Assembly: GCF_003671765.1 (NCBI RefSeq)
Contig: NZ_QPIB01000008.1
Span: forward strand, 62,001 to 126,000
Reading direction: 5' to 3'
Length of the DNA stretch: 64,000 nt
Source: Xenophilus sp. E41
GTDB lineage: Bacteria > Pseudomonadota > Gammaproteobacteria > Burkholderiales > Burkholderiaceae_C
Of this stretch, positions 57,092-64,000 are shown one piece after another (the stretch's first letter is position 1; every line of letters begins with the position of its first letter). The notes under the pieces are model-generated. The model searched no databases and was not told the origin of the DNA. It was given only the letters and a program-made list of their open reading frames with translations. Both the position numbers and the translations under genes were made by a program.

Positions 57092-57145
57092 GTCGCACCC
57101 GATCGTGACGTTGCTCCGAAGCACGGCGTTGCACCGGCACCACGT
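57092..57145. repeat. three degenerate 18-base tandem repeats
   Basis: GTCGCACCCGATCGTGAC, GTTGCTCCGAAGCACGGC and GTTGCACCGGCACCACGT follow each other without gap. They fall in the 274-base stretch between the two small genes. A plus-strand reading gives VAPxxx repeats, but I see no ribosome site or family and do not call a gene. Confidence 0.5.
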
Positions 57146-57256
57146 ATTCCAACGGAACAAGAGCACAGGACGCGGTCCCGGCGCCGTCCTACCACGAAAT
57201 GGAGATGGCCAGCGGCATGCTCGGTCCACACAATGCATTGAACCGAGGATCTGCCC

Positions 57257-57523
57257 ATGACGACCGCCGATGACCTGGACCTGCTGACCGACGGCGCGCT
57301 GGCCGAGATGGCCAGCGCCGAACGCCAGCGCGCCCTGCGCGGCGACCGCAGCGCCTTCGGTCGTGCCCATGTGCTGGAGTGCGAACTGCGTCGGCGCGCC
57401 GGCACCATCAGCAGCTTCGGCCCGCCGCTGGATTTCACCGTCGCCCGCTCGCCGAGGCCCTGGTGGCGCTTCTGGGGGCGCACCTCGGGCGCCGCGGGTG
57501 CCAGCATGGGACTGCCGTCCTGA
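57257..57523 (+). CDS. small hypothetical protein
   Basis: 88-residue cytoplasmic protein beginning MTTADDLDLLTDGALAEMAS, helical in the first half (LRGDRSAFGRAHVLECELRR) with a Trp-rich segment (RPWWRFWGR) later. No family recognised. A GAGGA lies 8 bases before the ATG and a strong terminator follows the stop by 10 bases, which both support a real gene. Confidence 0.7.
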   Translation: MTTADDLDLLTDGALAEMASAERQRALRGDRSAFGRAHVLECELRRRAGTISSFGPPLDFTVARSPRPWWRFWGRTSGAAGASMGLPS

Positions 57524-57533
57524 GCCGGCCGAC

Positions 57534-57562
57534 AAAAAAAGGCGCCTCTGGCGCCTTTTTTT
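57534..57562. terminator. bidirectional terminator between convergent genes
   Basis: GGCGCC-TCT-GGCGCC stem (57541-57555) with seven A residues before and seven T residues after. It serves the small plus-strand gene and the efflux operon on the minus strand. Confidence 0.92.
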
Positions 57563-57649
57563 GTTGGCGCAGCGGCTTGAAAACGCGCGCTGCGCGCCAA
57601 GTGCAATCGGCCTGCAGTTCCCGCCGGGCGTGGGCTGCAGCCGAATTCG

Positions 57650-59155
57650 TCACGAACGTGACGATCGCTCGGCCGGCGTCGCCGCAGCGCCGACGCTGGC
57701 CGGTGCCTCCCACCCGCCGCCCAGGGCGCGAACCAGCCCCACCGCCGCCTGGTACTGCGCGGCCTTCACCTGCAGTGCCTGCCGCTGGTTGCGCAGTTCG
57801 CTGCGGCGCGCATCGAGCAGGTCGAGCTGGCTGATGTAGCCGTTGCGGTAGCGCGTGTCCGACAGCTGGGTCGCGCGGCGCGCCGAGTCGACAGCCGTCT
57901 GCTGCACCTGCGCCTGCTGCTGCAGCAGGCGGATCGCCGAGAGCTGGTCCTCCACGTCCTTGAAGGCGTTCAGCACCTGCGCCCGGTAGTCGGCCAGGGC
58001 CTCGTCGAGCTGGCCGGAGGCGTTCTGCACCCCAGCCTCGCGCCGCCCGCCGTCCAGGATGGGCAAGGACAGCAGCGCGCCGATGCCCCAGGAACGGGCC
58101 GACCACTTGAACAGGTCGCCGATCTCCGGCGACGCGAAGCCGCCGCCGGCCGTCAGCGAGATGTCGGGGAAGTACGCCGCCTGTGCGGCGCCCACGCGCG
58201 CCTGTGCCGCCAGCACGGCCGCCTGCGAGGCGGCGACGTCCGGGCGCCGCGTCAGCACCGTGGCCGGCACGCCGGCCGGGATGCTCGGCAGCGTGGTGGT
58301 CCAGTTCTCGGGACGGATCTCGAAGCTGGCCGGTGCCTCACCGGTCAGCACCGCCAACGCGTGTTCGAGTTCCGCACGGCGGCGATCGAGGGCGATGGCG
58401 TCGGATTCCGTGGCCGACACCTCGGTCTGCACCCGCGCCACGTCGAGGTCCGCGACGTCGCCCGCCTGCTGGCGGCGCTGCGTCAGGCGCAGCGTGTCGC
58501 GGTACGCCTCGACGTTGTCGCGCACCAGCACGCGTTCGGCGTCGACGGCGCGCAAAGCCAGGTAGGTCTGCGCCACCTCGGCCTGCACCAGCAGGCGCGT
58601 GCTCTGCAGCAGCGCCTCGCGCTGCTGCGCATCGAGACGCGCGGCCTCGCTGGTGCGAGACAGGCGCCCGAACAGGTCCAGTTCGTACGAGGCGGTGAGG
58701 CCGGCGTTGACGAGGGTCGACGGCCGGTTGCTCTGGTTCCGATCCAGCCCCTGCTGGCGCGTGGCGCCGGCGCCCGCACCGAGCTGCAGCGAGCGGTCGG
58801 CGTCGGTGATGCGGGCCAGCGCCCGCGCCTGGCGCACGCGGGCCACGGCCTGCTGGATGCTGGTGTTGCCGCCCTCGTCACGCACCGCACGCTCGACCAG
58901 GCTGTCGAGGATGGGGTCGCGGAAGGCGCGCCACCATTCGCCGCGCGGTTGCGACTCGGCGGGCACGGCGCGTGTCCACTGCCCTTCGCGCGGCGCCGCC
59001 TGCGCCGTCGGCGCTTCCTTGAATCGGGCCGGCGTGGCCACCTCGGGCAGGCCCGAGGGCGCCGTCGCACAGCCGGCCAGCACCAGGGCGGCCATCAGCG
59101 GGGCCAGCGCCGCGCGCAGCGGTTGGCGCAGGCGGGTTGCTATCGAAGCATGCAT
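57650..59155 (-). CDS. RND efflux outer-membrane lipoprotein (OprM/OprN family)
   Basis: Outer-membrane channel of a tripartite efflux pump, 501 residues. A lipoprotein signal with lipobox LVLAGC (C29) is followed by the two OEP repeats (about 75-270 and 290-480), with typical ASYELDLFGRLSR and ARVGAAQAAYFPDISLTAGG. The ATG at 59155 has a strong AAGGAG 7 bases upstream. It is the last gene of the adaptor-pump-channel operon, separated from the pump gene by 29 bases. Confidence 0.94.
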   Translation of the reverse strand: MHASIATRLRQPLRAALAPLMAALVLAGCATAPSGLPEVATPARFKEAPTAQAAPREGQWTRAVPAESQPRGEWWRAFRDPILDSLVERAVRDEGGNTSIQQAVARVRQARALARITDADRSLQLGAGAGATRQQGLDRNQSNRPSTLVNAGLTASYELDLFGRLSRTSEAARLDAQQREALLQSTRLLVQAEVAQTYLALRAVDAERVLVRDNVEAYRDTLRLTQRRQQAGDVADLDVARVQTEVSATESDAIALDRRRAELEHALAVLTGEAPASFEIRPENWTTTLPSIPAGVPATVLTRRPDVAASQAAVLAAQARVGAAQAAYFPDISLTAGGGFASPEIGDLFKWSARSWGIGALLSLPILDGGRREAGVQNASGQLDEALADYRAQVLNAFKDVEDQLSAIRLLQQQAQVQQTAVDSARRATQLSDTRYRNGYISQLDLLDARRSELRNQRQALQVKAAQYQAAVGLVRALGGGWEAPASVGAAATPAERSSRS

Positions 59156-59184
59156 GGTTCTTCTCCTTCGCTTCGTTGCTTCAT

Positions 59185-62100
59185 TCACTCGTGACGACCC
59201 ACCGGGGCCGCAGGCTGCGGCAACAGGCCGCCGCCATGGCCGCCGCCAGCGCCCGGGGCGGGATGGCTGGCGGAGACGAAGTCCTCGCCGTGCGGCACCT
59301 CGCCATGCAGCTTGAGCGGCCGGTTGCCGGTGAGCCGGCGCAGCGCGACGTAGAACACCGGCGTCAGGAACAGGCCGAAGGCCGTCACGCCGATCATCCC
59401 GGCGAACACCGCCACGCCCATGGCCGTGCGCATCTCGGCGCCGGCACCCGTGGCCAGCACCAGGGGCAGCACGCCCATCACGAAGGCCAGCGAGGTCATC
59501 AGGATCGGGCGCAGCCGCAGGCGGCTGGCCTCGATGGCAGCCTGCACCGGCGTGCGGCCGGCGAACTCCAGCTCCCGGGCGAACTCCACGATCAGGATCG
59601 CGTTCTTCGCGCTCAGCCCCACCAGCACGATGAGCCCGATCTGGGTGAAGACGTTGTTGTCCCCGCCCGAGATCCACACGCCCGTCATGGCGGCCAGCAG
59701 GCCCATCGGCACGATCAGGATGATCGACAGCGGCAGCGTCAGGCTCTCGTACTGCGCGGCCAGTACCAGGAACACCAGCAGGATCGCCAGCGGGAACACG
59801 ACCACCGCCGAGTTGCCGGCCAGGATCTCCTGGTAGGTCAGGTCGGTCCACTCGAAGCTCACGCCCTTGGGCAGCGTCTCGGCCGCGATGCGCTTGATCG
59901 CGTCCTGCGCCTGGCCCGACGAGAAGCCGGGCGCGGCGCCGCCGTTGATGTCGGCCGTGAGGTAGCCGTTGTAGCGCATGGCGCGCTCGGGGCCGAAGCT
60001 GGACTGCACTTTCAGCAGTGCCGACAGCGGGATCATCTCGCCCGAGGACGAGCGCACCTTGAGCATGCCGATGTCCTCGGCCCGCGCCCGGTACGGTGCA
60101 TCGGCCTGCACGCGCACGCTGTAGGTGCGGCCGAACTTGTTGAAGTCGTTCGCGTACAGGCTGCCCAGGTAGATCTGCATGGTGTCGAAGATGTCCGTCA
60201 CCGGCACGCCGAGCTGGCGCGCCTTGGTACGGTCGACGTCGGCATAAAGCTGCGGCACGTTGACCTGCCAGCTCGTGAACATGCCCGTGAGCTCCGGCGC
60301 CTGGTAGGCCTTGGCCATGAAGGCCTTGACCGCCGCGTCCATCTGGTCGTAACCGACCGAGGCACGGTCTTCCAACTGCAGCTTGAAGCCCCCCGTGGTG
60401 CCCAGGCCCGCCACCGGCGGCGGCGGGAACATCACGATGAACGCGTCCTGGATGCCGGCGAAGGCCTGGTTGAGCTGGCCTGCCACGGCACCGCCCGACT
60501 GGTCGGCGCGCTTGCGCTGGTCGAAGGGCTTGAGCGTCGCGAAGACGATGCCCGAGTTGGAGCTGTTGGTGAAGCCGTTGATCGACAGGCCCGGGAAGGC
60601 AAGCGTCTCCTCGACGTTCGGGTTCTTCTTCATGATCTCGCCCATGCGGCGGATCACCTCGTCGGTGCGGTCCAGCGTGGCGCCGTCGGGCAGCTGGGCG
60701 AAGCCGATCAGGTACTGCTTGTCCTGCGTCGGCACGAAGCCGCTGGGCACAGCCTTGAAGAGACCGAAGGTCACGCCCACCAGCGCGAGGTAGATCACGA
60801 ACATGATCGTCTTGCGCGAGATGACGCTCTTCACGCCGCCGCTGTAGGCGTCCGAGCCCCGCTGGAACAGGCGGTTGAAGCCGCGGAACAGCCAGCCCAG
60901 TGCCTTGTCCATGCCGCGCGTGAGCGCGTCCTTGGGTGCATCGTGGCCGCGCAGCAGCAGCGCCGCGAGCGCTGGCGACAGCGTCAGCGAGTTGATGGCC
61001 GAGATCACCGTCGAGATGGCGATCGTCACCGCGAACTGGCGGTAGAACTGGCCCGTGAGGCCGCTGATGAAGGCCAGCGGCACGAACACGGCCACCAGCA
61101 CCAGCGCGATCGCGATGATCGGGCCCGAGACCTCGCGCATGGCGCGGTAGGTCGCCTCGCGCGGCGTGAGCCCGGCCTCGATGTTGCGCTCGACGTTCTC
61201 GACCACCACGATCGCGTCGTCCACCACGATGCCGATGGCCAGCACCAGCCCGAAGAGCGACAGCGCGTTGATCGAGAAGCCCAGCAGGTGCAGCACCGCG
61301 AAGGTGCCGATCACCGACACCGGCACGGCCAGCAGCGGGATGATCGACGCGCGCCAGGTCTGCAGGAACAGGATCACCACCAGCACCACCAGCATGATGG
61401 CTTCGAGCAGGGTGTGGATCACCGATTCGATCGACGCCCGCACGAACTGCGTCGGGTCGTAGGCGATGCGGTATTCCAGCCCTTCGGGCATGTTCTTGTT
61501 GAGCTCGACCATGGTCTTGCGCACGTTGGACGAGATGTCCAGCGCGTTCGAGCCCGGGGCCTGGAACACGCCCATGCCCACCGCGGGGTTGTTGTTGAGC
61601 AGCGAGCGCAGCGAGTAGTCGGCCGCGCCGAGCTCGATGCGCGACACGTCGCGCAGCCGCACCACCTGGCCGTCGGCACCGCTCTTGACGATGATGTCGC
61701 CGAATTCCTCCTCGGTGCTCAGGCGCCCCTGCGCGTTGACCGACAGCTGCACGTCGATGCCCGACAGCCCCGGCGAGGCGCCGATCACGCCAGCCGCCGC
61801 CTGCACGTTCTGGCCGCGGATGGCCGCGACCACGTCGGCGGCCGACAGCCCGCGCTGGGCCACCTTCTGCGGGTCGAGCCAGATGCGCATCGAATAGTCG
61901 CCGCCGCCGAAGACCTGGACCTGGCCCACGCCCTCGATGCGCGCCAGCTGGTCCTTGACGTTGAGCACCGCGTAGTTGCGCAGGTAGTCGATGCCGTAGC
62001 GCCCGTTGGGCGACACCAGGTGCACCACCATCGTGAGGTCGGGCGCGCTCTTGACCGTGGTCACGCCCAGGCGGCGCACTTCCTCGGGCAGGCGCGGCTC

Positions 62101-62448
62101 GGCCTGCGAAACGCGGTTCTGCACCAGCTGCTGCGCCTTGTCGGGGTCGGTGCCCAGGCGGAAGGTGACGGTGAGCGTCATCACGCCGTCGGTCGTCGCC
62201 TGGCTGCCCATGTAGAGCATGCCCTCGACGCCGTTGATCTGCTCTTCGAGCGGCGTGGCCACCGTCTCGGCAATCACCTTGGGGTTCGCGCCCGGGTACT
62301 GGGCGCGCACCACCACCTGCGGCGGTGCGACCTCGGGGTATTCCGAGATCGGCAGCCCGCGCAGTGCGATCAGGCCGGCGATCAGCATGAGCAGCGACAG
62401 CACGCCGGCAAAGATCGGCCGGTCGATGAAGAATTTGGAGAGGTTCAT
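59185..62448 (-). CDS. RND efflux pump, HAE1 family (MexF-like)
   Basis: Inner-membrane proton-driven pump of 1,087 residues, trimeric in the family. The N-terminus MNLSKFFIDRPIFAGVLSLL and VATPLEEQINGVEGMLYMGS resemble MexF more than AcrB. The proton-relay aspartates are in GIVVDDAIVVVENVER (AcrB D407/D408), and twelve membrane segments flank two large periplasmic loops. The C-terminus has a Gly/His-rich tail (GAGGGHGGGLLPQP) that is unusual but not disruptive. Likely substrates by family are chloramphenicol, quinolones and similar hydrophobic drugs; not testable from sequence. Confidence 0.95.
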   Translation of the reverse strand: MNLSKFFIDRPIFAGVLSLLMLIAGLIALRGLPISEYPEVAPPQVVVRAQYPGANPKVIAETVATPLEEQINGVEGMLYMGSQATTDGVMTLTVTFRLGTDPDKAQQLVQNRVSQAEPRLPEEVRRLGVTTVKSAPDLTMVVHLVSPNGRYGIDYLRNYAVLNVKDQLARIEGVGQVQVFGGGDYSMRIWLDPQKVAQRGLSAADVVAAIRGQNVQAAAGVIGASPGLSGIDVQLSVNAQGRLSTEEEFGDIIVKSGADGQVVRLRDVSRIELGAADYSLRSLLNNNPAVGMGVFQAPGSNALDISSNVRKTMVELNKNMPEGLEYRIAYDPTQFVRASIESVIHTLLEAIMLVVLVVILFLQTWRASIIPLLAVPVSVIGTFAVLHLLGFSINALSLFGLVLAIGIVVDDAIVVVENVERNIEAGLTPREATYRAMREVSGPIIAIALVLVAVFVPLAFISGLTGQFYRQFAVTIAISTVISAINSLTLSPALAALLLRGHDAPKDALTRGMDKALGWLFRGFNRLFQRGSDAYSGGVKSVISRKTIMFVIYLALVGVTFGLFKAVPSGFVPTQDKQYLIGFAQLPDGATLDRTDEVIRRMGEIMKKNPNVEETLAFPGLSINGFTNSSNSGIVFATLKPFDQRKRADQSGGAVAGQLNQAFAGIQDAFIVMFPPPPVAGLGTTGGFKLQLEDRASVGYDQMDAAVKAFMAKAYQAPELTGMFTSWQVNVPQLYADVDRTKARQLGVPVTDIFDTMQIYLGSLYANDFNKFGRTYSVRVQADAPYRARAEDIGMLKVRSSSGEMIPLSALLKVQSSFGPERAMRYNGYLTADINGGAAPGFSSGQAQDAIKRIAAETLPKGVSFEWTDLTYQEILAGNSAVVVFPLAILLVFLVLAAQYESLTLPLSIILIVPMGLLAAMTGVWISGGDNNVFTQIGLIVLVGLSAKNAILIVEFARELEFAGRTPVQAAIEASRLRLRPILMTSLAFVMGVLPLVLATGAGAEMRTAMGVAVFAGMIGVTAFGLFLTPVFYVALRRLTGNRPLKLHGEVPHGEDFVSASHPAPGAGGGHGGGLLPQPAAPVGRHE

Positions 62449-62479
62449 GACGAACTTTCAGCGAAGCGCTCGCGCGCGT

Positions 62480-63766
62480 TCAGGGGTTCGAGGCCAGCTT
62501 GCCGGCCTTGGCGTTGCCGCTCTGTGCGGTCGCGTCCATCGGCACCGGCTTGGGGTCCACCAATACGCCGGGGCGCACGTGCTGCAGGCCGTTGACCACG
62601 ATCCGCTCGCCCGGCTTGAGTCCGCTGGCCACCACGCGCAGGCCGTTGATCGGGGCGCCCAGGGTCACCTCGCGGTACTCGGCCTTGTTGTCGGCATTGA
62701 CGACCATCACGAACTTCTTGTTCTGGTCGGTGCCCACGGCGCGTTCGGCCACCAGCAGGGCCTTGCTCTCCTGCGCCTGGCCCATGCGGATGCGGGCGAA
62801 CTGGCCGGGGATGAGGGCGCCGTCCTTGTTCTCGAAGGTGGCGCGCACGCGAACGGTGCCGTTCCTGGCATCGACCTGGTTGTCGATCAGCTGCAGCTTG
62901 CCTTCGAAGGGCGTGCCCTCGGTGGCGGCGGTGCCCATCTGCACGGGGATTTGGCCGATGAGCGAGCGGGCGCTGGCGCCGCCGGGCATGCCCTGCAGGG
63001 CGCGGCCGATGACCTGCTCGTCGGCGTCGAAGCTGGCGTAGATCGGGCTCACCGACACCAGCGTGGTCAGCACCGGCGCGCCGGGGCCGGCCGCGACGAG
63101 GTTGCCCACCGTGACTTCGAGCTTGCCGATGCGGCCGGCGACCGGTGCACGCACCTGGGTGTACGACAGGTTGAGCTTCGCGCTCTGCAGCGAGGCCTGC
63201 GCGGCGCGCAGGTTCGCTTCGGCCTCGTTGCCGGCGTTCAGGCGCTCGTCCAGCTCGCGCTGGGCGATGGCCTGCTCGGCGTAAAGGCGCCGCGCGCGCT
63301 CCTGCTCGCTGCGGGTGTAGGCGGCACGCGCCTTCGCCGACGCGACCTGCGCCTCGGCGCGGTCCACCTCGGCCTTGTAGGGCGCCGGGTCGATGGTCAC
63401 GAGCAGGTCGCCCTGCTTGACCAGCGTGCCCTCGCGGAAATGCACGCTCTGCACGGCACCGGCGACGCGCGAGCGCACGTCGACCCGCTCCACCGCTTCC
63501 AGCCGGCCGGAGAACTCGTCCCAGGCGTTGACCTCTGTTTCCGTGACGGTCGCCACCGACACCGGCGTGGCCTGCGGCTGCTGCTGCGCCGGCGGGTTGC
63601 TGGCCTCGGCCTTGAAGCTGTGCATGCCGAAGAAGCCGGCGGCGACGGCCAGCACCGCCGTCACGCCGGTGACGGTCGGCCACACGCTGCGGCGTGCCAG
63701 CGAAGGAGTTTCGGACCCGGCACCTTCGGAGCGGTCGGGCGTGTTGTTGTTGCTTGGGTTCGACAT
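62480..63766 (-). CDS. RND efflux periplasmic adaptor (MexE-like)
   Basis: Membrane fusion protein of 428 residues linking pump and channel. An N-terminal membrane segment (about 29-48) has no lipobox cysteine, so it is anchored by the helix. A lipoyl/barrel-sandwich part (VDVRSRVAGAVQSVHFREGT), a helical hairpin (SEQERARRLYAEQAIAQREL) and beta-barrel/membrane-proximal domains follow. The ATG at 63766 is clear. It is the first gene of the operon; no regulator gene is seen in the remaining 230 bases. Confidence 0.94.
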   Translation of the reverse strand: MSNPSNNNTPDRSEGAGSETPSLARRSVWPTVTGVTAVLAVAAGFFGMHSFKAEASNPPAQQQPQATPVSVATVTETEVNAWDEFSGRLEAVERVDVRSRVAGAVQSVHFREGTLVKQGDLLVTIDPAPYKAEVDRAEAQVASAKARAAYTRSEQERARRLYAEQAIAQRELDERLNAGNEAEANLRAAQASLQSAKLNLSYTQVRAPVAGRIGKLEVTVGNLVAAGPGAPVLTTLVSVSPIYASFDADEQVIGRALQGMPGGASARSLIGQIPVQMGTAATEGTPFEGKLQLIDNQVDARNGTVRVRATFENKDGALIPGQFARIRMGQAQESKALLVAERAVGTDQNKKFVMVVNADNKAEYREVTLGAPINGLRVVASGLKPGERIVVNGLQHVRPGVLVDPKPVPMDATAQSGNAKAGKLASNP

Positions 63767-64000
63767 GGTTCGTCCTTGTGGGTACTTCGGGGATGCGACA
63801 ACCCTCCGGGCGCGGGTGGCGCCCGTCGGGAACGGAATGGGTGAAAGCGGTGTGCCGCCAGCGCGCCGGCTCAGGGCGCTCGGGCCCCGTCGGCGTTCGT
63901 CAGGCGAAAACTCCCTCCGGACGGCGGTCTCCGCGCCGTCTCGTGCCTTGTTCTGATGTGCGCCCCTCTGCGGAGGCCGATGCGTCGGGCGCCTTCGCGC
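63767..64000. other. upstream region of the efflux operon, right edge
   Basis: About 230 bases that should hold the efflux promoter. Short open frames exist on both strands, but none has a ribosome site or recognisable product. A neighbouring regulator may lie just outside the window. Confidence 0.4.

Noticed and set aside
56981-57241. 86-codon plus-strand frame containing the VAPxxx repeats
   Set aside because: No ribosome site, low complexity, and equal-looking open frames on the other strand.
59138-59155. Possible further GCTAT repeat head at the start of the outer-membrane efflux gene
   Set aside because: Only GCTATCGA matches; there is no right half and no tail at the fixed 20-base spacing.

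Overview
The window looks like a chromosomal segment of a GC-rich betaproteobacterium of the order Burkholderiales, most likely family Comamonadaceae (Variovorax, Acidovorax or a close relative). The basis is the gene order carA-carB, lpxB-lpxA-fabZ-lpxD-skp-bamA-rseP-dxr-cdsA-uppS-frr-pyrH-tsf-rpsB, the presence of phaR and a 3-hydroxybutyrate dehydrogenase, Bug-type binding proteins, and protein sequences that read as that family throughout. The genus is inferred, not proven.

Layout. 1-3.4 kb: carbamoyl-phosphate synthase (carB cut by the left edge, carA) with its own promoter. 3.5-19.0 kb: a long minus-strand block read from rpsB leftwards. It covers translation (rpsB, tsf, pyrH, frr), isoprenoid and phospholipid precursors (uppS, cdsA, dxr), outer-membrane assembly (rseP, bamA, skp), lipid A synthesis (lpxD, fabZ, lpxA, lpxB), then rnhB and an rRNA/tRNA 2'-O-methyltransferase. 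Most neighbours overlap by 1-4 bases, so translational coupling is likely. 19.2-23.7 kb: plus-strand amidase, D-amino-acid dehydrogenase-like oxidoreductase and the fused NAD(P)HX epimerase/dehydratase. 23.7-35.2 kb: SDR oxidoreductase, RNase R, tRNA-Leu(CAG), rimO, phaR, a zinc-ribbon protein, tRNA-Val(GAC), relA, an alpha/beta hydrolase, 3-hydroxybutyrate dehydrogenase and two exported proteins. 35.3-44.7 kb: ompR-envZ, ispD-ispF, mfd, a Bug protein, serB and a small conserved protein. 44.8-49.7 kb: DHA2-type MFS exporter, PLP aminotransferase and a hipB-hipA toxin-antitoxin pair with visible operators. 49.7-57.5 kb: nth, a cobalamin cluster (phosphatase, cobS, an embedded serine hydrolase, cobT, cobQ), a threonine-dehydratase-like enzyme and small unknown proteins. 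57.6-63.8 kb: a MexEF-OprN-like tripartite RND efflux operon.

Most of the window is core housekeeping sequence. The signal not explained by genes is a dispersed repeat of about 62 bases with fixed geometry: a 17-base palindromic head GCTAT-N7-ATAGC, exactly 20 bases, then a GCGCTGCAG-type tail. I find nine good copies and one head-only copy. Five lie inside essential or conserved genes, one supplies a stop codon, and one forms most of a signal peptide. Every coding-interior copy is read in the same permissive frame, in both orientations. A second, different palindromic element is inserted in frame in mfd, and a third three-hairpin element lies between frr and uppS.

Other points worth attention are an RNase R gene whose strong ribosome-binding site faces an ATC codon that shares a base with the divergent tRNA-Leu promoter, OmpR-like boxes upstream of ompR, hipBA operators, and a serine hydrolase translationally coupled into the cobalamin operon.
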